In this document: piece by piece, positions 8,805 to 18,311 of the stretch
Position numbering within the stretch: the first letter of the stretch is position 1
Layout of the letters: the number at the start of each line of letters is the position of its first letter
NCBI RefSeq assembly: GCF_001650715.1
Contig: NZ_LWQT01000048.1
Location: 1 to 63,864 of the forward strand
Reading direction: 5' to 3'
DNA from: Paramagnetospirillum marisnigri
Lineage (GTDB): Bacteria; Pseudomonadota; Alphaproteobacteria; Rhodospirillales; Magnetospirillaceae
Length of the DNA stretch: 63,864 nucleotides
Made by a program: the position numbers and the translations under genes
The notes under the pieces: generated by a model
The model's database searches: none
Told to the model about the DNA's origin: nothing
The model's input: only the letters and a program-made list of their open reading frames with translations

Positions 8805-10132
8805 GCCCGGTTCTCCGTTTCGCCCCCAGCCCCACCGGCTTGCTGCATGTGGGCAATGCCCGCGTCGCCCTGATCAACTGGCTGTTCGCCCGCGTCCAGG
8901 GCGGCCAGTTCATCCTGCGGCTCGACGACACCGACCTGGAGCGCTCGACGGCGGAATTCGCCGATGCCATCCAGGAAGACCTCCGCTGGCTGGGCCTGGG
9001 CTGGGACCGGCTTGAGCGCCAGTCGGACCGGCTGGAGCGCTACGGGCGGGCCGCCGAGACCCTGAAATCCCAGGGTCGCCTCTATCCATGCTGGGAAACC
9101 GCCGAGGAACTGGACTACAAGCGCAAGCGCCAGTTGGCCCGGGGCAAACCACCGGTCTACGACCGCTCGGCCCTGGCGCTCGCGGCCGAGGACATCGCCA
9201 GGCTGGAAGCCGAGGGCCGCAAGCCCCACTGGCGCTTCAAGCTGGACCATGACGATGTGCGCTGGAACGACTGCGTGCGCGGCCCCAGCCATTACCACGG
9301 CGCCAATCTGTCCGACCCGGTGCTGATCCGGGGCGACGGCAGCTTCCTCTACACCCTGCCCAGCGTGGTGGATGATATGGACTTCGGCGTCACCCATGTG
9401 GTGCGCGGCGAGGACCACGTCACCAATACCGCGCCGCAGATTCAGCTGTTCCAGGCCCTGGGCGGAACGCCGCCCGCCTTCGCCCATCTGCCGCTGCTGA
9501 CCGGGGCGGGTGGCGAGGGCCTGTCCAAGCGGCTGGGCTCGGGCTCGCTCCGGGACCTGCGCGACCGCGGCGTCGAGGCCATGGCGCTCAACTCGCTGCT
9601 GGCCAAGCTGGGCAGTTCGGACGCCATCGAGATCCGGCACTCTTTGGCCGACCTCGCCGCTGAATTCGCCTGGGACAAGTTCGGGCGCGGCACCCCCAAA
9701 TTCGACCCCGCCGAGTTGGAGCGCCTGGACGCCCGCCTGCTGCACACCGCCAGTTTCGACGAGGTCGCCGACCGCCTGGACCTACCGGGCGCCGACGAGG
9801 GCTTCTGGCTGGCCATCCGCGCCAACCTGACCCAGTTGTCCGACGCCGCCCAATGGTGGGCCATCTGCCGCGCCGAACTGGCCCCCGTCATCGAGGACGC
9901 CGGTTTCACCGAGACCGCCGCCGGTCTGCTGCCGCCGGAACCCTGGGATGCCGGGACCTGGGCGGTGTTCACCGAGGCGGTCAAGCAGGCGACGGGGCGC
10001 AAGGGCAAGACCCTGTTCCATCCCTTGCGTCTGGCCCTGACCGGGCGCGAGAATGGACCGGAACTCAAGACTCTGTTACCTCTGATCGGACGGGCGCGGG
10101 CCGAGGCCAGGCTGCTGGGCCGCACCGCCTGA
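8801..10132 (+). CDS. gltX: Glutamyl-tRNA synthetase
   Basis: A 443-residue class I aminoacyl-tRNA synthetase. The HIGH-type motif appears as [15 protein letters not shown] and the KMSKS-type loop as [13 protein letters not shown]. It starts with ATGA overlapping the nadE stop. The variant KMSKS loop and short length match the smaller of the two GluRS types that many alphaproteobacteria carry, so a second gltX may exist elsewhere. Which tRNA it charges (tRNA-Glu only, or tRNA-Gln as well) cannot be read from sequence alone. Confidence 0.95.
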   Translation: MSPVLRFAPSPTGLLHVGNARVALINWLFARVQGGQFILRLDDTDLERSTAEFADAIQEDLRWLGLGWDRLERQSDRLERYGRAAETLKSQGRLYPCWETAEELDYKRKRQLARGKPPVYDRSALALAAEDIARLEAEGRKPHWRFKLDHDDVRWNDCVRGPSHYHGANLSDPVLIRGDGSFLYTLPSVVDDMDFGVTHVVRGEDHVTNTAPQIQLFQALGGTPPAFAHLPLLTGAGGEGLSKRLGSGSLRDLRDRGVEAMALNSLLAKLGSSDAIEIRHSLADLAAEFAWDKFGRGTPKFDPAELERLDARLLHTASFDEVADRLDLPGADEGFWLAIRANLTQLSDAAQWWAICRAELAPVIEDAGFTETAAGLLPPEPWDAGTWAVFTEAVKQATGRKGKTLFHPLRLALTGRENGPELKTLLPLIGRARAEARLLGRTA

Positions 10133-10154
10133 TTTCCTTGCCGGAGTGTGATCT

Positions 10155-11543
10155 GTGCCGCTGGTTCTCTACAACACCCTGACCCGGACCAAGGACGTGT
10201 TCGAGCCGCTGGTCCCCGGCCATGTGGGCATGTATGTCTGCGGCCCCACCGTCTATGACCGCGCCCATATCGGCAATGCGCGCCCCGTCATCGTGTTCGA
10301 CGTGCTGTATCGGCTATTGAAGACGCTGTATCCGTCGGTGCGTTACGTCCGCAACATCACCGACGTGGACGACAAGATCAACCAGCGCGCCAAGGAGTCC
10401 GGCGAGCCCATCTCGGCCATCACCGAGCGCACCACCGCCATGTTCCACGAGGATATGGCGGCGCTGAACTGCCTGCCCCCCGATATCGAGCCCCGCGCCA
10501 CCGCCCATATCACCCAGATGATCGCCATGATCGAGCGGCTGATCGCCAGGGGCCATGCCTATGCCGCCGAGGGCCATGTGCTGTTCGCCGTGGGCTCCAT
10601 GGCCGATTACGGCAAGCTGTCGCGCCGCTCGCAAGACGAGATGATCGCGGGCGCCCGGGTCGAGGTGGCGCCCTACAAGAAGGACCCCGGCGATTTCGTG
10701 CTGTGGAAGCCGTCGTCGGATGACCTGCCGGGCTGGGAGTCGCCCTGGGGGCGGGGACGGCCGGGCTGGCATATCGAATGCTCGGCCATGAGCCTGGAAC
10801 ATCTGGGCCAGACCTTCGACATCCATGGCGGTGGCCAGGACCTGGTGTTTCCCCATCACGAGAACGAGATCGCCCAGAGCACCTGCGCCAATGGCGCTCC
10901 CTTCGCCCGCTACTGGCTGCACAACGGCTGGCTGATGGTGGAGGGCGAGAAGATGTCCAAATCCCTGGGCAACTTCTTCACCGTGCGCGACCTGCTGGAC
11001 AAGGCCGCCAGCGCGACCCAGGGGGGCGAGACCATCCGGTTGGCCATGCTGTCCACCCATTACCACCAGCCCTTCGACTGGACCGCCGAAGGGCTGAAGC
11101 AGGCCAGGACCACCCTGGACCGGCTCTATACCGCGCTGCGCGGCGTCGCCGACATCGACGCCAGCGGCCAGATGAGCGCCCCCATCGAGATGCTGGCGGC
11201 ACTGAAGGACGACCTGAACACGCCGCTGGCCATCAGCCATCTGCACGAGTTGGCCTCCGCGCTCAACAAGGCCGCCACGCCCGAGGACAAGGCGCGAGCC
11301 AAGGGCCGCCTGCTGGCCTCGGCCCATCTGCTGGGCCTGCTGTTCCAGGACCCCGAGACCTGGTTCAAGGGCGACGCGGGCACAGGTCCCTCGGACGCCG
11401 AGATCGAGGCCGCCATCGCGGCGCGCACCAATGCCCGCAAGGCCAAGGACTTCGCCGAATCCGACCGCATCCGCGCCGAGTTGCTGGACCAGGGCGTGGT
11501 GCTGGAGGACGGCCCCCAAGGCACCACCTGGAAGCGGACATGA
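10155..11543 (+). CDS. cysS: Cysteinyl-tRNA synthetase
   Basis: A 462-residue class I synthetase starting at GTG 10155, with GGAG 8 bases upstream. It has the zinc-site Cys in [17 protein letters not shown] (which also carries the HIGH motif), further zinc ligands in HIECSAMS and [10 protein letters not shown], and a perfect KMSKSLGN loop. Length and motif order are normal. It follows gltX by 22 bp and is probably co-transcribed. Confidence 0.97.
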   Translation: MPLVLYNTLTRTKDVFEPLVPGHVGMYVCGPTVYDRAHIGNARPVIVFDVLYRLLKTLYPSVRYVRNITDVDDKINQRAKESGEPISAITERTTAMFHEDMAALNCLPPDIEPRATAHITQMIAMIERLIARGHAYAAEGHVLFAVGSMADYGKLSRRSQDEMIAGARVEVAPYKKDPGDFVLWKPSSDDLPGWESPWGRGRPGWHIECSAMSLEHLGQTFDIHGGGQDLVFPHHENEIAQSTCANGAPFARYWLHNGWLMVEGEKMSKSLGNFFTVRDLLDKAASATQGGETIRLAMLSTHYHQPFDWTAEGLKQARTTLDRLYTALRGVADIDASGQMSAPIEMLAALKDDLNTPLAISHLHELASALNKAATPEDKARAKGRLLASAHLLGLLFQDPETWFKGDAGTGPSDAEIEAAIAARTNARKAKDFAESDRIRAELLDQGVVLEDGPQGTTWKRT

Positions 11544-11547
11544 TCCC

Positions 11548-12990
11548 ATGAGCCGCGCCCCACTCACCGGCTGGAAGTTGGCGTGGCACGCGCTGACCTT
11601 CGTGCTGGTGGTGGCCTTGCTGATGGCCCCCGCCCTGTGGAACGGCTACCCGCTGGTCTATTACGACAGCGAGGATTACGTGGAGATGGCCTTCACGTTC
11701 GAGCCCATCATCTGGCGCATCATGACCTATGGGGTGTTCTGCACCATCGGACGGGTCTTCGGCACCCTGTGGGCCATTCCCCTGGTCCACGCCATCCTGG
11801 TGACCTGGATCCTGCACGAAGCGGTGATGGGCTTCATCGGCCGCTGGCGCCACATGGTGTTCCTGGGGGTCGGGCTGGCGGTGGCCCTGTTCACCGGCCT
11901 GCCCTGGGTGGCATCCCAAATCCTGGCCGACGTTTTCGCCGGGACCGCCGTGCTGGGGGTGGCGGTGCTGGCCTTCGGCGAGGGCCTGCAGCCCTGGCGG
12001 CGCTTCGCCGTGGCGGTGATCACCGCCGTCTCCATCTGCCTGCACATGTCCCATGTGGCAGTGGCGGCGGGCCTGCTGATCGTCATGATCCTGATCTGGG
12101 TCCTGTCCCGCGTCCTGCGGCGCATGCCCCGGCCGCGCATGCTGGCGGCCTGCCTGTCCCTGATCGGCGGCATCCTGCTGGTTCCAGCCACCCACTATGC
12201 CCTGATCGGCCGCGCCGTATTCAGCGAGTCCGGCCAGGTGCTGCAACTGGCCCTGTTCGTCCAGAACGGCATCGCCAAGATGTATCTGGACGAAGTCTGC
12301 CCCGCGGGGGCCGATCTGGAGATGTGCGAGCACAAGGACGAGCTGCCGCGCACCGCCGACGAATTCCTGTGGGGCGATTCGCCCTTCGACGAGATGGGCG
12401 GCTGGAAGGCCATGCATGACGAGTCGGGACGAATCGTCGCCGGCGCCATCCGCCGCTTTCCCCAGGAAGTCGCCACGGCCGCGGCGATCAATTTCGTGGA
12501 GCAACTGGACGCCATCGAAAGCGGCGAGGATCTGGTGCCCATGACCTGGCATTTCGTCAAGACCATGCTGCGGCGCTATCCCGACGAGTTCAAGGAATTC
12601 CGCTACGCCCGCCAGCAGCGGCGACCGCCCATCAACTTCAAGCCCATCAACGATTTCCAGGTTCCCATCAACCAGGCCGCCCAACTGGTGACCCTGGGCC
12701 TGCTGGCCCTGGCCTGGAAGCGTCGCGACCGCACCACCACCGGCCTCGCCCTGGTGGTCATCATGGCGCTGGTGGGCAACGCCATCGTCTGTGGCGCCCT
12801 GTCCAACCCCCATGACCGTTACCAGAACCGGATGGTCTGGCTGGCCCTGTTCACGGCGGTGGTGGGCGCGGTGCGCCTGGACCAGCGCTTCGCCGGACAA
12901 CGCCGTGTCACCATCGTGGCCGAGAACAAGGCCCTGGCCGAGGAAGCCGCCGCCACCCAGTCACAGGGGTCGGCGGGAGGGGCATCTTGA
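11548..12990 (+). CDS. Polytopic membrane protein of unknown function
   Basis: A 480-residue protein with about nine or ten hydrophobic segments: one at residues 11-31, a cluster between about 50 and 200, and two or three near the C-terminus (about 375-445). A large polar loop at about 225-370 contains two Cys (VCPAGADLEMCEHKDELP). Soon after TM1 comes PLVYYDSEDYV, an acidic motif reminiscent of the first loop of GT-C glycosyltransferases, but I see no firm family signature. It begins 4 bp after cysS and overlaps the next transporter gene, so it is likely in the same transcript. Confidence 0.75.
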   Translation: MSRAPLTGWKLAWHALTFVLVVALLMAPALWNGYPLVYYDSEDYVEMAFTFEPIIWRIMTYGVFCTIGRVFGTLWAIPLVHAILVTWILHEAVMGFIGRWRHMVFLGVGLAVALFTGLPWVASQILADVFAGTAVLGVAVLAFGEGLQPWRRFAVAVITAVSICLHMSHVAVAAGLLIVMILIWVLSRVLRRMPRPRMLAACLSLIGGILLVPATHYALIGRAVFSESGQVLQLALFVQNGIAKMYLDEVCPAGADLEMCEHKDELPRTADEFLWGDSPFDEMGGWKAMHDESGRIVAGAIRRFPQEVATAAAINFVEQLDAIESGEDLVPMTWHFVKTMLRRYPDEFKEFRYARQQRRPPINFKPINDFQVPINQAAQLVTLGLLALAWKRRDRTTTGLALVVIMALVGNAIVCGALSNPHDRYQNRMVWLALFTAVVGAVRLDQRFAGQRRVTIVAENKALAEEAAATQSQGSAGGAS

Positions 12991-13619
12991 GCGGGTGCTG
13001 CAGCGGATGCGTCCCGCCTCCCACCGACACCACCACGCCACGCTTCCGCCGGGCGCTGTGGGTCGCACTCGTCGTCAATGCCAGCATGTATCTGGTGGAA
13101 ATGAGCGCGGGCATCGCCGCCGGATCGTCATCCCTGCAGGCCGACGCTCTGGATTTCCTGGGCGATGCCGCCAATTACGGGGTCGCCTTGTTCATCCTGG
13201 GCATGAGCCTGCGCCGCCGCGCCATGGCCTCGGTTCTGAAGGGCGCCACCATGGGAGCGTTCGGCCTGTGGGTGGTGGCAAACACCGTCTATCACCTGCT
13301 TCACGGCACCGTGCCGGAGGCCGGAGTCATGGGGGGAATCGGCGCCCTGGCCCTGGCCGCCAATGCCGGAGTCGCGGCCTTGCTCTACGCCTTCCGCGAC
13401 GGCGACAGCAATATGCGCTCGGTGTGGATCTGCTCGCGCAACGACGCCATCGGCAATCTGGCGGTGCTGGCCGCCGCCAGCGGCGTCTTCGCCACCCAGG
13501 CAGGGTGGCCCGACCTGCTGGTGGCGGGAATCATGGCGGTGCTGGCCCTGTCGGGCGCCGCCCAGATCCTGCGCCTCGCCTTCGCCGAGTTGCGAACGGT
13601 CCCCGCCGGGGCTCAGTGA
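12987..13619 (+). CDS. CDF-like cation transporter, short form
   Basis: A 210-residue membrane protein with six predicted helices. The second helix carries LQADALDFLGDAANYG, equivalent to the HSxxD / DxxxD metal site of cation diffusion facilitators, with Asp but without the usual His. The N-terminus is rich in Cys (SGCCSGC), a plausible metal-capture patch. The cytoplasmic C-terminal domain of full-length CDF proteins is missing. The start is TTG 12987, overlapping the previous stop and preceded by GGAGG. The stop overlaps the convergent nirN stop region by 7 bp. Metal specificity unknown. Confidence 0.82.
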   Translation: MSGCCSGCVPPPTDTTTPRFRRALWVALVVNASMYLVEMSAGIAAGSSSLQADALDFLGDAANYGVALFILGMSLRRRAMASVLKGATMGAFGLWVVANTVYHLLHGTVPEAGVMGGIGALALAANAGVAALLYAFRDGDSNMRSVWICSRNDAIGNLAVLAAASGVFATQAGWPDLLVAGIMAVLALSGAAQILRLAFAELRTVPAGAQ

Positions 13620-15298
13620 CTGGTGCCGCTTGAGTAATTGATCTTGTTGAAGACGTTGTACTTGCCCACTGGCCGTTTCATGGGCAGACGGGCGCATTCC
13701 TCCAGGGTCTTGGCGTCGAACACGATCAGGGCGCCGTCGCCTTCCATCACCGAGATCAGCACCGTCTTGCCCCAGCGGTCGAATTCCGCATGCGCCGTGG
13801 TCTTGCCCGGCGCCGGGCGCAGCGTCCTGACGATTTCCAGGCTGTCCAGGTCGATGATCTGGATGGCGTCCTTGTCCTTGCCCATGGAAACATCGATCCA
13901 GGCATAGGGGCTGGTCTCGTGGCCGCGCATGAAGAAGCCCGGCCCCAGGGTGGGGATGCGCTTGACCGTTTTCCAGGTGGTCATGTCGATGACGCTGATC
14001 ACCGCCTCCTTCAGATGCGGCGTCGCCATGTGGTCGCGGCCGTCCTTGCGGAAGATGATGCCCGAGCCGAGATGCGGCATGCCGGGCAGGTCGATCTCGG
14101 CCACCTTGCGCTTGATGTCCAGATCCACCACCAGCCCCTTGGCGCCGTCGCGCGACGCCCCCATCACCCGCTCATAGGTGCGGTCGAAGAAGAAGTCGTC
14201 CAGGATATCGGGAGAGCGGATGCGTAGCGCCTGGAAGCGGCCGCCGGTGCCGATGCCTTCCTCCAGCCCCTTCTCGTAGGAATGGACGAAGCCGTTCATC
14301 ACCGGCCCGGCATCGTCGGCATAGGGGATTTCCCAGATTTCCGGGATGTCCTTCAGCGCCACCACGAAGCTGGCGCGAGGCGGCGCGGTATAGACCGCCG
14401 AGACCCGCGACGTCGCCTTGAGGTCGCCTTCCACCGGAATCACCTGCAGCGGCGTCAGGTCGCGGGCGTCCAGCGCCACCAATGTATGGGGCAGCATGTT
14501 GCCCGCCATCAGGAAGCGGCCGTCATGGGACACCGCCACGTTGCGGGTGTTCACGCCCACCCTGATCTCGGCGACGATCTGCAGGGTGTAAAGGTCGTAT
14601 TTGCTGATCCAGCCATCGCGGGAGGCCAGATAGACGAAGCGGCCATCGGGGGAATACTTGGCGCCGCCATGCAGCGCGAAGCGGCTCTGGAACCGGGCCA
14701 GCGCGGTATTGGTATCGCCGTCCAGGATGGTGACATGGTGGTCGCCGGTCTCCACCACGGTGAACAGGTTCAGGGGATCGGCCGACCATTGCGGCCGGTC
14801 GGGCAGACTGGCGGGATCGACATTGACCACCCGCGAGGCGGCGATCTCGGCCATGCCCCAGGCGGGCACCGAGGCCAGCGGCGTATAGATGTAGTCGGCC
14901 AGGGCCTTGACCTGTTCCGCCGTCAGCTTGTCGCCGACACCGGGCATCTGGGTGGCGGGGCGGCCGGAGACGATGATCTTCTCGGCCTCGGCCTTCCTGA
15001 GCCGTCCCAGGTTTTCCGGCAGCAGCGCCGGGCCGATGGCGCCAAGCCGGTCGGCGCCGTGGCAGGCGGCGCAGTGTTCGGCGAACAGCCGGGAAGCATC
15101 CTCGGAAGTCTGGGCGGGGGCTGCCAGGGCGGGCACGGCACAGGCCAGCAGCAGGATGTAAAGAATCCCCCTCGCCCCCAGCCATGGGGGAGAGGGTCGG
15201 GGTGAGGGGGTGGTGGAAACCGCCAAGCCCTCACCCGGCTCGCTCGCGCTCGCCACCCTCTCCCGCAAGCGGGCGAGGGAAGATTGCCATGCCTTCAT
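13613..15298 (-). CDS. nirN: NirN, c-type cytochrome with d1-heme beta-propeller
   Basis: A 561-residue periplasmic protein. It has a cytochrome c domain with CAACH at residues 76-80 and then an eight-bladed d1-type propeller related to NirS and NirF. NirN is known to oxidise dihydro-heme d1 to heme d1 and to hand it towards NirS. It starts at ATG 15298, one base overlapping the nirJ stop. Residues about 6-43 are encoded by a GC-rich palindromic repeat, so the signal-peptide core (ILYILLLACAVPALA, about 45-59) is pushed to an unusually distant position. It is the last gene of the nir operon and ends 7 bp inside the convergent transporter gene. Confidence 0.93.
   Translation of the reverse strand: MKAWQSSLARLRERVASASEPGEGLAVSTTPSPRPSPPWLGARGILYILLLACAVPALAAPAQTSEDASRLFAEHCAACHGADRLGAIGPALLPENLGRLRKAEAEKIIVSGRPATQMPGVGDKLTAEQVKALADYIYTPLASVPAWGMAEIAASRVVNVDPASLPDRPQWSADPLNLFTVVETGDHHVTILDGDTNTALARFQSRFALHGGAKYSPDGRFVYLASRDGWISKYDLYTLQIVAEIRVGVNTRNVAVSHDGRFLMAGNMLPHTLVALDARDLTPLQVIPVEGDLKATSRVSAVYTAPPRASFVVALKDIPEIWEIPYADDAGPVMNGFVHSYEKGLEEGIGTGGRFQALRIRSPDILDDFFFDRTYERVMGASRDGAKGLVVDLDIKRKVAEIDLPGMPHLGSGIIFRKDGRDHMATPHLKEAVISVIDMTTWKTVKRIPTLGPGFFMRGHETSPYAWIDVSMGKDKDAIQIIDLDSLEIVRTLRPAPGKTTAHAEFDRWGKTVLISVMEGDGALIVFDAKTLEECARLPMKRPVGKYNVFNKINYSSGTSH
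15167..15280. repeat. GC-rich palindromic repeat inside the 5' end of nirN
   Basis: This stretch contains the phrases CCCTCTCCCGCAAGCGGGCGAGGGA and ACCCGGCTCGCT, which recur in another copy at about 48282-48364. It folds into a hairpin (CTCGCCCGC/GCGGGAGAG type). It lies entirely within the nirN reading frame and encodes LARLRERVASASEPGEGLA and the proline-rich segment that follows. Confidence 0.8.
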
Positions 15299-16437
15299 CA
15301 GATGCCGACCTCCTCGTCGGTGAGATAACAGCCGGGGTCCTCGGCCCAGACATTGCCGGTGACCCGCTGGGCCCGCACCCTGGTATTGCCGTTGCAGGCG
15401 GCGAGGTGGACGCAAGCGGCACAGCGCCCCTCCACCGGCCGGGGGTGGCGTTTCAGCCCCGCCATCAGCGAATCCGAGGTATCGGGCCAGATGTCCGAGA
15501 ACGCCCGCTGCCTCACATTGCCGATGGTATGATTCCACCACATGGTGTCCGGGTGGACGTCGCCGACATTGTCGATATTGGCGACATTGACCCCCGAGGC
15601 GTTGCCGCCCCATTGCACCAGCTTGGCGGCGATGTGGGCGACCTTGTCGGGGAGGCGGGACCGGACCCAGGACAGGAAATAGGGTCCATCGGCATCGTTG
15701 TTGCCGGTGACGAACTCCCGCTGGCGCCCAGCCTCCACATGGCTCCAGGCGGTATCGAACAGGGTAAGCATCGCCCGGCGGGTCGCCTGCACCGAGGCGT
15801 CGTCCAGGCGGTTCTTGTTGCCGCGACCGGCATAATTGAGGTGGGAGAAGTAGAACTTGCCCACGCCTTCCGCCTCGGCCAGCGCCATGACCTGGGGCAG
15901 TTCCCCGGCATTGTCCATGGTCATGGTAAAGCGCAGCCCCACCTTGACCTCGCGTTCCACCAGGGCGCGGATGCCCGCCACCGACGCATCAAAAGCGCCG
16001 TCCAGCGCCCGGAAGCGGTCATGGGTGGCGCCGATGCCATCGATGCTGATGCCGACATAGTCGAAGCCGATGGCCTTGATGCGATCCGCCATGACCGGGT
16101 CGATCAGGGTGCCGTTGGTGGACAGGGCGGTATAGAATCCCTTCGCCTTGGCCCGTTCGGCGATGGTGAAGATGTCGGGGCGCAGCAAGGGCTCTCCGCC
16201 CGACAGGATCAACACCGGCACCCGGAACGCCTTGAGGTCGTCCATCACCGCGAACACCTCGTCGGTGGACAATTCGCCCGCGAAGTCCTTGTCGGTGGAG
16301 ATGGAATAGCAGTGCTTGCAGGCCAGATTGCAGCGGCGGATCAGGTTCCAGATCACCACCGGGCCGGGCGGATCGCGGCGCGGCCCCGGCGGGGTCGGGG
16401 CGACAAGCTCGTGCATGAACTGGGATACGCGGAACAC
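15298..16437 (-). CDS. nirJ: NirJ, radical SAM enzyme of heme d1 synthesis
   Basis: A 379-residue radical SAM protein. The CX3CX2C cluster site is Cys36, Cys40 and Cys43 (RRCNLACKHC). The SAM-binding stretch LILSGGEPLLRPD follows, and a C-terminal cysteine-rich segment (GRCAACVHLAACNGN ... DPGCYL) suits an auxiliary Fe-S cluster. NirJ removes the propionate side chains of didecarboxysiroheme to form the keto groups of heme d1. It lies between nirH (10 bp) and nirN (1-bp overlap). Confidence 0.95.
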   Translation of the reverse strand: MFRVSQFMHELVAPTPPGPRRDPPGPVVIWNLIRRCNLACKHCYSISTDKDFAGELSTDEVFAVMDDLKAFRVPVLILSGGEPLLRPDIFTIAERAKAKGFYTALSTNGTLIDPVMADRIKAIGFDYVGISIDGIGATHDRFRALDGAFDASVAGIRALVEREVKVGLRFTMTMDNAGELPQVMALAEAEGVGKFYFSHLNYAGRGNKNRLDDASVQATRRAMLTLFDTAWSHVEAGRQREFVTGNNDADGPYFLSWVRSRLPDKVAHIAAKLVQWGGNASGVNVANIDNVGDVHPDTMWWNHTIGNVRQRAFSDIWPDTSDSLMAGLKRHPRPVEGRCAACVHLAACNGNTRVRAQRVTGNVWAEDPGCYLTDEEVGI

Positions 16438-16447
16438 GGCGAAACTC

Positions 16448-16930
16448 CTAGAGGCGCAACCCGGTCTTCTTCAGGATGCGCGAACTGAACAGCACCAGAT
16501 GGCCGCGCGACAGCGGCCCCAACAATTGGGCGATACTCGCCACCAAGGCATCGGCGGCGGCCTTTTCCTTGGCGTGGATCATGGCGAACAGCGAATAGGG
16601 CCAATGGGGAAGGTGGCGCGGCCGGTGGTAGCAATGGCTGACGAAGTCCAGATTGCCCACCAGCAGCCCGGCCTCGGCGATGTCCTCGTCGGCCACGTCC
16701 CACACCGTCATGCCGTTGAAGCCATAGCCCAGGGCGTAGTGATTGGGCACCAGCCCGATGCGGCGGATCACGCCTGCGGCCAGCAGGCGCTCCATGCGGG
16801 CCATCACCTCCTCGGGCGTGGTCCCCACCGCTTCCGCCACGGCGTGATAGGGCCGCTCCACCAGCGGCAGGCCTTCCTGGGTGGCGCGGACGATAGCGCG
16901 GTCGAGGGGGGAGAGAATGCCCCCGCTCAT
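16448..16930 (-). CDS. nirH: NirH-type siroheme decarboxylase subunit
   Basis: A 160-residue Lrp/AsnC-like protein. It has an N-terminal winged-helix-like region (LDRAIVRATQEGLPLVERPYHAVAEAVG) and a C-terminal RAM-like fold with CYHRPRHLPHWPYSLFAMIHAKEK and the ending FSSRILKKTGLRL. NirD, NirL, NirG and NirH together decarboxylate siroheme to 12,18-didecarboxysiroheme. It overlaps nirG by 4 bp. Assignment to NirH rather than NirL rests on operon order and on the C-terminus; the L and H types are similar. Confidence 0.85.
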   Translation of the reverse strand: MSGGILSPLDRAIVRATQEGLPLVERPYHAVAEAVGTTPEEVMARMERLLAAGVIRRIGLVPNHYALGYGFNGMTVWDVADEDIAEAGLLVGNLDFVSHCYHRPRHLPHWPYSLFAMIHAKEKAAADALVASIAQLLGPLSRGHLVLFSSRILKKTGLRL

Positions 16931-17370
16931 GCCTCGAACCTCAATCCCACGAAGAACTCCTCGATCTTGGGCATGTCATGGACGGGCAGGCCGGTGCGGG
17001 ATTCGATCTCGGCCAGCACCTGCTTGATGCGTTCGGGCCGCTCGGTCGCCACCACGAACCACATGTTCAACGCATGCTCGCGGGCGTAGTTATGGGCCAC
17101 CTCGGGGAAGGAATTGACCACCGCCGCCACCTCGTCGAAGCGATCGGCGGGCACCTGCATGGCCGAGAGGGTCAGGCCGCCGCCCATCTTTTCCGCATGC
17201 CACATCGGCCCGAAGCGCGAGATCACTCCCGCCTGCTTCAATGCCGTGATCCGGGCCAGCAGCTCGGCCTCGTCCAGCCCCAGCCGCCCGGCCGCCAGCG
17301 CGAAGGGGCGTTCGGCGATGGGAAAGCCGCCCTGGAGCGCGTTGATGATGCGGCGGTCAATCTCATCCAT
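16927..17370 (-). CDS. nirG: NirG-type siroheme decarboxylase subunit
   Basis: A 147-residue Lrp/AsnC-like subunit starting MDEIDRRIINALQGGFPIAERPF. It has the NYAREHALNMWFVVAT block seen in NirD/NirG-type subunits and ends in MPKIEEFFVGLRFEA. It overlaps nirL by 8 bp and nirH by 4 bp. It probably pairs with one of the L/H subunits in the heterodimeric decarboxylase. Confidence 0.85.
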   Translation of the reverse strand: MDEIDRRIINALQGGFPIAERPFALAAGRLGLDEAELLARITALKQAGVISRFGPMWHAEKMGGGLTLSAMQVPADRFDEVAAVVNSFPEVAHNYAREHALNMWFVVATERPERIKQVLAEIESRTGLPVHDMPKIEEFFVGLRFEA

Positions 17371-17869
17371 GGCCCACCTCCGCCGCCAGCGGGCGGCCAT
17401 AGCGCGCCCCGGTCTGCTTGAAGCGGCGGGTGGAGAACAGCACCGTGTGGGAATAGGTCTCCAGCCCGTGGCACTGGATCAGGCCGCGGATGGTCTCTTC
17501 CACCGTGGCCCGATCGCGGCCATGGATCATGCAGAACAGGTTATAGGGCCAGACCGGCGGGCGGCGCGGACGGCGATAGCACAAGGTCACCTGATCCGAC
17601 CCGGCCAGCCGATGCCCGACCTCGCCCACCTCGGTATCGGGGATGTCCCACACCGCCATGGCATTGGCGCGAAAGCCCAATTCATGATGGCGGACGATGA
17701 CGCCGAAGCGGCGGATGACGCCCGAATCGCGCAGCGCCTCGATCCGCGCCAGAACCTCGACCTCGTCCATGCCGACCATCTCCCCCACCGCCCGATAGGG
17801 GCGCTCCACCAGCGGCAGGCCGGAGGCGATGACCGAGATCAGGGCGTGGTCGGAATCGCTCAGCTCCAT
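17363..17869 (-). CDS. nirL: NirL-type siroheme decarboxylase subunit
   Basis: A 168-residue Lrp/AsnC-like protein starting MELSDSDHALISVIASGLPLVERPY. The CYRRPRRPPVWPYNLFCMIHGRDR block and the FSTRRFKQTGARYG ending parallel NirH. It overlaps nirD by 10 bp and nirG by 8 bp. The four separate nirD/L/G/H genes here contrast with organisms where D and L are fused. Confidence 0.85.
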   Translation of the reverse strand: MELSDSDHALISVIASGLPLVERPYRAVGEMVGMDEVEVLARIEALRDSGVIRRFGVIVRHHELGFRANAMAVWDIPDTEVGEVGHRLAGSDQVTLCYRRPRRPPVWPYNLFCMIHGRDRATVEETIRGLIQCHGLETYSHTVLFSTRRFKQTGARYGRPLAAEVGHG

Positions 17870-18309
17870 TTCAGGTCGAATCCCAGGTCGATATGGAAGG
17901 GCTCCAGCAGCGGCAGGTCCAGCACGTCGAGCCCGGTGCGCCCGGAAATATCGTCCAGCACGGCGCGCACCGCTTGGGCAGAACTGGCGGTGACCACGAA
18001 CCACAGATTCAGGCGGTGTTCGCGCTGGTAGTTGTGATTGACCTCGGGATAGGCATTGACCAGGGCTGCGACGCGCTCCAGCTCCTCGGGCGGAACCGCC
18101 AGGGCGGCCAGGGTGCTTGCACCCACGGCATGGGGGCGGAACACCGCGCCGACCCGGCTGACCGAGCCGCCGCGCGACAGCCGGTCGAGGCGCGCGATCA
18201 CCTCGTCCTCATTGATGCCCAGCTTCTCGCCCAATTCGGCATAAGGGCGCGCGGTCAGGGGGAAATCCCGCTGAAAATCGTTGAGCAGCCTCTGGTCCAC
18301 GAGGTCCAT
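17860..18309 (-). CDS. nirD: NirD-type siroheme decarboxylase subunit
   Basis: A 149-residue Lrp/AsnC-like subunit starting MDLVDQRLLNDFQRDFPLTARPY, with NYQREHRLNLWFVVTAS and the ending LLEPFHIDLGFDLKW. It follows nirF by 2 bp and overlaps nirL. The set D-L-G-H gives the full complement for siroheme decarboxylation in heme d1 synthesis. Confidence 0.88.
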   Translation of the reverse strand: MDLVDQRLLNDFQRDFPLTARPYAELGEKLGINEDEVIARLDRLSRGGSVSRVGAVFRPHAVGASTLAALAVPPEELERVAALVNAYPEVNHNYQREHRLNLWFVVTASSAQAVRAVLDDISGRTGLDVLDLPLLEPFHIDLGFDLKWS

Positions 18310-18311
18310 GG

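Noticed and set aside
14523-15185. Alternative nirN start at an ATG near 15185
   Set aside because: That ATG is in another frame and its product lacks the heme motif and propeller; the nirN frame can only start at the ATG overlapping nirJ, or at non-ATG codons within the repeat.
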